A stretch of 13,717 bases of DNA, taken from the NCBI GenBank assembly GCA_027575765.1, contig JANBPT010001133.1, positions 1-13,717 on the forward strand, given 5' to 3'. The notes beneath the pieces were generated by a model, which was not told the origin of the DNA, did no database searches, and saw only the letters and a program-made list of their open reading frames with translations. A program made the position numbers and the translations under genes. How positions within the stretch are numbered: position 1 is the stretch's first letter; each line of letters begins with the position of its first letter. Source of the stretch: Tieghemiomyces parasiticus. Its lineage: Eukaryota > Kickxellomycota > Dimargaritomycetes > Dimargaritales > Dimargaritaceae. Of the stretch, positions 9,446 to 13,717 are shown piece by piece.

Positions 9446-10438
9446 ATGCGCCCGACTGTTTTGCCTCGGCCCTTGCTAGGCCGAATGTCCATTGCCCACC
9501 CATCGCTACGCTTTGAACTTCGGCGAGGCTACGTGTCTGCCGGTGCCAAGGACCCAGGTACCGAGTTGGGCGGTCCGTTTGCACGTAGCATTCTTGCACA
9601 GCACTGGGTGATAAAACCGAGCAACGCCGACCAGCTCTCCCCGACTATCCGCGAGCTCGTCCGCGCTTATCCGTCGGTCATCCGCCTACCTATCCAATGG
9701 GGCAGTCAGGACACCTTTGGCCACGTCAACAACGTTTCTTATTTAACGTACTTTGAATCTGGTGAGTGGACCCTTACTTGAGCCTAAGCCCATTTTTTAT
9801 TTTAAAACAAAGTGCGATTAATCCTCCGGAACATCATTCGCACTATAATCCCGTGTAGCATTTGTAACTGAGATCGACCGCTCGGATTGATGTCACCCGT
9901 TTTTAACCCCCACCCCCTCTGTTAACAACTTTCTACTGACTCGGATCTAGGACGCATGGATTAGGCGGCACGTTTAGGCCAGTACTTATCGAACGAGACT
10001 TTCCTCAATATTTATCAGGGAAAGGGTATCGGCATTATCGTGAAGCACCTGGCCTGCAAATATAAACAGGTGGTTGAGTTCCCTGACTCGGTAAGCGCTA
10101 CTTTATTTTCTTTTTGACAAAGCCTGGGCGCAAACCACGAATGTTGCCCACGCCGCACACGAAGGACTACCGATGTACGGTTAAGGTTTCTAACTGCTCT
10201 ATGCTTTCATCGCCACTCCTCTGCGGAAACGGTATTATAGATCGTGGTAGCTACGCAGCTGACTCAGCTCGAACGTGACCGCGGTACCTTCGAAAGTGTT
10301 CTCATCTCCGAGAAGACAGGAAAAGTGGCCGCCGAGTCCAAATGCCAGTTGGTCTGCTACGACTATACTCAGGGTACGAAGGCCGACTTCCCGCAATATT
10401 TGCTCGAAGCGATCACACGAGTCCAGGCGCCCGTCTGA
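9446..10438 (+). CDS. mitochondrial hot-dog (4HBT-like) acyl-CoA thioesterase, three exons, in-frame TAG in exon 2
   Basis: Exons are 9446-9761, 9951-10090 and 10241-10438, joining in phase. Residues 1-33 are rich in Arg with no acidic residue before Glu24, as in a mitochondrial presequence. The hot-dog signature follows: VIRLPIQWGSQDTFGHVNN, then YLTYFES, with the likely catalytic Asp89 and the GHVNN turn as in 4-hydroxybenzoyl-CoA thioesterase. Exon 2 gives LGQYLSNETFLNIYQGKGIG then IIVKHLACKYKQVVEFPDS. Exon 3 gives IVVATQLTQLERDRGTFES and ends APV before TGA. Typical fungal members read FESGR-x-x-YF-x-x-L after the signature; here FESGRMD is followed by TAG (9962-9964), then AARLGQYLS. So either the gene carries a nonsense change at a codon that is normally aromatic, or splicing uses the acceptor ending at 9977, which skips nine codons including the stop and gives 208 residues. 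Substrate unknown. Whether the allele is functional is open. Confidence 0.82.
9762..9950 (+). other. intron 1 of the thioesterase gene
   Basis: Donor gtgagt at 9762, phase 1. A tactgac branch-like sequence lies about 10 nt before the first acceptor gatctag (ending 9950). Later AGs end at 9965 (ggattag, out of frame) and 9977 (cgtttag, in frame). Use of 9950 gives the family-like GRMD sequence but meets TAG; use of 9977 avoids it. Confidence 0.7.
10091..10240 (+). other. intron 2 of the thioesterase gene
   Basis: A 150-nt phase-0 intron with donor gtaagc at 10091 and acceptor ggtattatag ending at 10240. Joining gives FPDSIVVATQL, matching the family's FPD-x-V-x-VAT-x-V strand. Confidence 0.85.
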
Positions 10439-10573
10439 GTGGTTCGTCACGACTGACGTACCATGTTAGATCGCGCTTAAGCCATTCAGACCTACTCGTT
10501 GGCTGCTATATCAACCTGCGTGGTTCGAGGGTTAGTACAAAGCTGTGGCCTTGCGACCCATCCTGCATGAACC

Positions 10574-10579
10574 AATAAA
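10574..10579 (+). terminator. AATAAA polyadenylation signal of the thioesterase gene
   Basis: A perfect AATAAA hexamer lies 136 nt after the TGA stop, on the coding strand. Position fits a fungal 3' UTR; the cleavage site is not visible. Confidence 0.45.
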
Positions 10580-10917
10580 GGAAACTATGAGGTCAGCGTT
10601 CCATACCCCCCAGGACCACAATGGACAATTTTCCAGGGTCCGAAACCATGGTGCCCTTTAAACAGGTTTCGTCTGGACGGGGGGATTCTTAAGTGTGTGA
10701 AGCATACCTTGGGTGATGTCTCACTCCCGCACTGGGTTCGACCGCGTTGTCGCAGCTATCCTGATACCCTTCACCTTCCCGCATTGGTATCCGCTAAAAA
10801 GCAGGGGCTTGTATCGCAATTGCTACCTCTAATGAAAACACCTTGTATCTCTTAAGCAACCAACATCGCTTACGACCGTTACGACTAGAAAGTCCTCCAA
10901 TCCCCCGACCTTGCCAT

Positions 10918-11070
10918 ATGCCACCGATCTGTAGCTACGTTGGCCGGGGTGTACTGTTGTTCCTATATATTATCTTGGCAACGATAGTGACAACCAACGC
11001 CCGACCAATTTCTTTGGATGAACCCACCGAATCTCCCGCAGTACCATGGCCCACCAGTACAGCCCTCTAG
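10918..11070 (+). CDS. putative small secreted or signal-peptide protein, 50 residues
   Basis: The ATG at 10918 opens a 50-codon frame ending in TAG. Residues 1-11 form a short polar n-region with one Arg, 12-24 (VLLFLYIILATIV) a strong hydrophobic core, and TTNA before RP a plausible signal-peptidase site. The remaining 22 residues are Pro/Ser/Thr-rich with two Glu and one Asp. It has no homologue that I recognise. It may be a complete small secreted peptide, the first exon of a longer gene whose downstream exons I could not find, or chance. No strong gtaagt-type donor follows. Confidence 0.3.
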   Translation: MPPICSYVGRGVLLFLYIILATIVTTNARPISLDEPTESPAVPWPTSTAL

Positions 11071-12448
11071 AGTCTTATCACGAAAATCCCCTACAGGCAA
11101 TAGCCTGCATCCCCCAAGAGCCATTGTATCGATCTTAACCGGCGTACGAGCGTAACTGGCAAAAATGAAACTTTCCATCACCCTCCACAGCAGTGACTAT
11201 GCTAATTGAAAACATGCGCTTATACAGTGAACAGTGGCCATGACTTTCAATGCGGCGCCCATATATGGGAGTCTGACACCCACTGGACAAGTAGACCGGC
11301 CGGAGAGGATTTATTGGTAAATAGTAGAACGGCCACCCGGAGGTGGCGAGTGCTACGCACAGTCAGGCAAACACAAGAAAGTAGATGACAAAAACAAAAG
11401 AGGAACCATGGAGGAGGGCTGGAGCCGGAGTTGATATAGAATGCCAAGTGATGGAGGCTGAGGTCGAGTGTATATCGCCGGTGTATGCCTGGAAGGTTCA
11501 GCAACCGTTGGCGGACGGTAGCTTGGCAAGGCTACAGACTAACGCATCGGTTATGCGGCCTTGTGTATGGGCGTCACAGTTGTATTGCTTATGTGTTAGG
11601 TTGAGCCTTATTGAAGACGGGCTCGCATAGGGTGGGCCGACGTGGCCAAATAATTGCAAGTTGTGGGGTTGGAAAACAGACGATGAGGGGGGGAGGCACG
11701 GAACACCGTGAAGGCAAGGTGAAGTGAAATAATAGAGCGAATGTACTGAAGAGGTATTGGTCGGGGACGTCCTCGGCCCCTCTTCTATATCCTCTGGTGT
11801 TGGCCTTCGTCCATCAAGACCTAGTAGGCCTCGTAGTTGGTGGAGCTCAACGGTTGGGGTCCGGCATTGATATGAAGACCGCGGGTCATGGTGGCCCACC
11901 CCGTACATACCTCCGTCACACTAATGGATGAGTTCGTTATCAGGTTGTGTGGACCAAACTTAATTAAGCTCATTCGAGTCTGCAAGACACTGGCGTAGTG
12001 GGCCAGTGATACTACCAAGGGAGGTTGTAACGGTGATCGCTGGCCTGGGTTGCGAGAATTTCAATGATAGAGTAGTATCCTGATGAAGTAGAGCATTGGA
12101 CAAATTCTACCTATGTCATTTGGCATCCCAAACGTGGCATTCTAGTCGCCATAACATGGAGAAGAACAATTAATTCACTGATGAGCATTAATTAATCGAG
12201 TAGCGAGATAACTTGCGAATATGATGATATAGAAAAGTGTAAGCACAGAATATGTATGGTGGGGTTGTGTGCACGAAAACGGAAACGCATACATTTCGGA
12301 AGAATATTAAAAGAAAAATCGGAAAGTGGAATCCCAGAACGTTAATGAAAAGGGAGTGACAGAAAGTGCCGAGAAAAAAAGAGAAAGGTTATGCGAAGGT
12401 CAGAAAATGCTGATGGGAGAACACGAGCCCTCCATGCTGGTGCCCTGG

Positions 12449-13717
12449 CTATACCGTTTCAAAATTCTGCTGCAGCTGCTGGATACGTTTCTGACGACGA
12501 TGTCGGACATATAAACCGAAAGCGACGATGTAAACCAAGGCGCCGAGGGACACACCAAGGCCGATGCCCAAGTTGCGGTTAGTATCGGGGGTACTGGGAG
12601 AAGCCGGAGAGACTGGGGAGGTCGGGTTCCCAGGCTGGCTCAGGTCGATATTGGTTTCAAACACCAGGGAGCGGTAATCCATGTTGCGATTAATGTCTCC
12701 AGAGGAGTAGAAAGAACTCGCGGAATCGGTAAACAAGTCGACAAACTGCGATAGCACAGCCTTGAAGTCTGGGTCGCTACGGTCACTTGTCGCGTTGGGG
12801 GCCAGGGCCATCTGGAACACGACACCGGACTCCTCGGCACGGGAGGCTCGGGAGAAAACCGAAGCTGGGTACAAGTTGAGCACTGCCACGCGGGATGAGT
12901 CGCTGAGCTGGATACCATGGCTGAACTGCGAAGGGTAATTATGGATAATCTGGTAGCTCAGATCGTTGTTTTGGAGAAGGGACGAGAAACGTACGTTCTG
13001 CAGGGTTATGCGGAATTTGACGCAGTTCGGGGGTTCTGGGCTGCCGACAATCACCTGTGGTGCGTTGGACGGCAACGGCGCCACTGAGGTCGTCGCACTG
13101 GCGAATAGTACCGAAGACACAATGGTACTGGGCAGGAAAGTAGTGTTCTCGCTAACTGAAGCTGCCTGGCTGCTAGCAGGGTTAGTGGCCGAGGCAGAAG
13201 CGGTCGCCTGGGCACTGGTTGGTACTTGACTATCGGACGCCTGGGCACTGGTTGGTACTTGGCTATCAGACGCCTGGGCACTGGTCGGCACCTGGCTGTC
13301 GGACACCGGGACGCTGGTCGGCACCTGGCTGTCGGACACCGGGACGCTGGTCGGTACCTGGCTATCGGACACCGGGACACTGGTCGGCACTTGGCTGTCG
13401 GACACCGGGACGCTGGTCGGCACCTGGCTGTCGGACACCGGGACACTGGTCGGCACTTGGCTGTCAGACACCGGGACGCTGGTCGGTACCTGGCTGTCGG
13501 ACACCGGGACACTGGTCGGCACTTGGCTGTCGGACACCGGGACGCTGGTCGGCACCTGGCTGTCAGACACCGGGACGCTGGTCGGCACCTGGCTGTCAGA
13601 CACCGGGACGCTGGTCGGCACCTGGCTGTCAGACACCGGAACGCTGGTCGGCACCTGGCTGTCAGACACCGGGACGCTGGTCGGCACCTGGCTGTCAGAC
13701 ACCGGAACGCTGGTCGG
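12449..13717 (-). CDS. mucin-like single-pass membrane protein, Msb2-like, 3' part (N-terminus beyond right edge)
   Basis: The minus strand is open from the right edge to TAG at 12449-12451, 422 codons in the window, with no intron. Order from the edge inward: an 11-residue tandem repeat (SDSQVPTSVPV, then three SDSQVPTSAQA copies); a Ser/Thr/Ala-rich stalk; a globular segment from about 13030 to 12640, containing CVKFRITLQNVRFSSLLQNN, a YPSQFSHGIQLSDSSRVAVL stretch and SSFYSSGDINRNMDYRSLV; a Pro/Ser juxtamembrane linker; one membrane span (about 12572-12512, IGLGVSLGALVYIVAFGL); and a 20-residue basic tail YVRHRRQKRIQQLQQNFETV. The globular part resembles the extracellular Hkr1-Msb2 homology domain of fungal signalling mucins, with its FSKL..N.DL..QI....PSQ pattern; that is from memory and moderate. 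Repeats are likely O-glycosylated. The protein is probably a type I surface sensor or adhesin. The start codon and signal peptide are outside the window; internal GTG codons in the repeat are not starts. Confidence 0.75.
   Translation of the reverse strand, partial: PTSVPVSDSQVPTSVPVSDSQVPTSVPVSDSQVPTSVPVSDSQVPTSVPVSDSQVPTSVPVSDSQVPTSVPVSDSQVPTSVPVSDSQVPTSVPVSDSQVPTSVPVSDSQVPTSVPVSDSQVPTSVPVSDSQVPTSVPVSDSQVPTSAQASDSQVPTSAQASDSQVPTSAQATASASATNPASSQAASVSENTTFLPSTIVSSVLFASATTSVAPLPSNAPQVIVGSPEPPNCVKFRITLQNVRFSSLLQNNDLSYQIIHNYPSQFSHGIQLSDSSRVAVLNLYPASVFSRASRAEESGVVFQMALAPNATSDRSDPDFKAVLSQFVDLFTDSASSFYSSGDINRNMDYRSLVFETNIDLSQPGNPTSPVSPASPSTPDTNRNLGIGLGVSLGALVYIVAFGLYVRHRRQKRIQQLQQNFETV
13205..13717 (-). 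repeat. 33-bp coding minisatellite (11-residue mucin repeat), 15 full copies plus a partial copy
   Basis: Fifteen full 33-bp units and 18 bp of a sixteenth fill this stretch and continue past the edge. Twelve full units encode SDSQVPTSVPV; the three nearest the membrane (13205-13303) encode SDSQVPTSAQA. Differences among the SVPV units are all at third codon positions. Because the unit is a multiple of three, other frames are open too and give spurious ORFs. Confidence 0.95.

Larger units (their letters stand above)
10439..12448. other. intergenic region between convergent genes; mostly unassigned
   Basis: The thioesterase (plus) and the mucin-like gene (minus) converge on this 2-kb stretch. 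It holds a polyadenylation signal (10574-10579), a short signal-peptide ORF (10918-11070) and an AT-rich part from about 12040 to 12400 with an AATTAATT / ATTAATTAAT inverted pair (12168-12175, 12187-12196). The mucin 3' flank (12300-12440) is pyrimidine-rich in its sense direction. Other frames, such as one of 136 codons on the minus strand at 11498-11908, show no recognisable domain. A lineage-specific gene could be present. Confidence 0.45.

Noticed and set aside
9962..9964. Reassigned TAG codon (sense reading) in the thioesterase
   Set aside because: HUL5 and the mucin-like gene both end at TAG, so TAG works as a stop in this genome; mutation or alternative splicing explains it better.
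11247..11504. 85-codon minus-strand hydrophobic frame
   Set aside because: It starts at CTG, has no ATG start and shows no clear signal-peptide or membrane pattern beyond scattered Leu/Phe/Cys.
11498..11908. 136-codon minus-strand frame with a protein-like stretch GRRPTPEDIEEG
   Set aside because: No domain is recognised, composition is mixed, and an overlapping frame contains an equally plausible short ORF; support is too weak to call a gene.
12178..12201. CTGATGAG sequence resembling a hammerhead ribozyme core or snoRNA box C
   Set aside because: The required GAAA after stem II is absent, and there is no terminal stem or correctly placed D box pairing.
13051..13512. 153-codon minus-strand frame rich in Arg, Cys and Pro
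   Set aside because: It is the mucin repeat read in another frame; a 33-bp unit keeps all frames periodic and open.
13205..13717. CRISPR-like array
   Set aside because: Units are directly adjacent with no unique spacers and code for a continuous peptide.

Overview
The window is nuclear DNA from a fungus. Five protein genes are recognisable. Three of them contain or imply spliceosomal introns with good GT..AG borders (gtaagt, gtgagt, gtaagc, gtaaaa donors), and the products belong to fungal or eukaryotic families: the SEA/GATOR component MTC5/WDR59, a plant-and-fungi atypical dual-specificity phosphatase (PFA-DSP/OCA) relative, the HECT ligase HUL5/UBE3C, a mitochondrial hot-dog thioesterase, and a mucin-type single-pass surface protein. 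Long low-complexity insertions, GC-rich codons and fairly roomy intergenic DNA would fit an early-diverging filamentous lineage, but the sequence alone does not fix the taxon.

Layout. 1-1463, minus: 5' two-fifths or so of MTC5/WDR59, running off the left edge. 1464-3128: no gene recognised. 3129-4631, minus: three-exon PFA-DSP-like gene whose catalytic Cys and Arg are both replaced. 4632-5395: divergent promoter interval. 5396-8857, plus: HUL5, with one clear intron and one possible in-frame intron. 8858-9445: HUL5 3' flank and thioesterase promoter. 9446-10438, plus: three-exon thioesterase with an in-frame TAG at the start of exon 2, avoidable by an alternative acceptor 27 bp downstream. 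10439-12448: convergent intergenic DNA with a 50-residue signal-peptide ORF (10918-11070) and an AT-rich part. 12449-13717, minus: 3' part of a mucin-like membrane protein, entering a 33-bp tandem array that runs off the right edge.

The genes do not form a pathway or cluster; they look like unrelated housekeeping and surface genes. Common themes are nutrient and stress signalling (SEA complex, OCA-type protein, Msb2-like mucin) and protein quality control (HUL5), but this is only a thematic link. No rRNA, tRNA, transposon or CRISPR array was seen. The most interesting points are the TAG/alternative-acceptor arrangement in the thioesterase, the cluster of four TTGACCTT octamers around the HUL5 start and first intron, the pseudophosphatase, and the purely synonymous variation with 66-bp periodicity in the mucin repeats.
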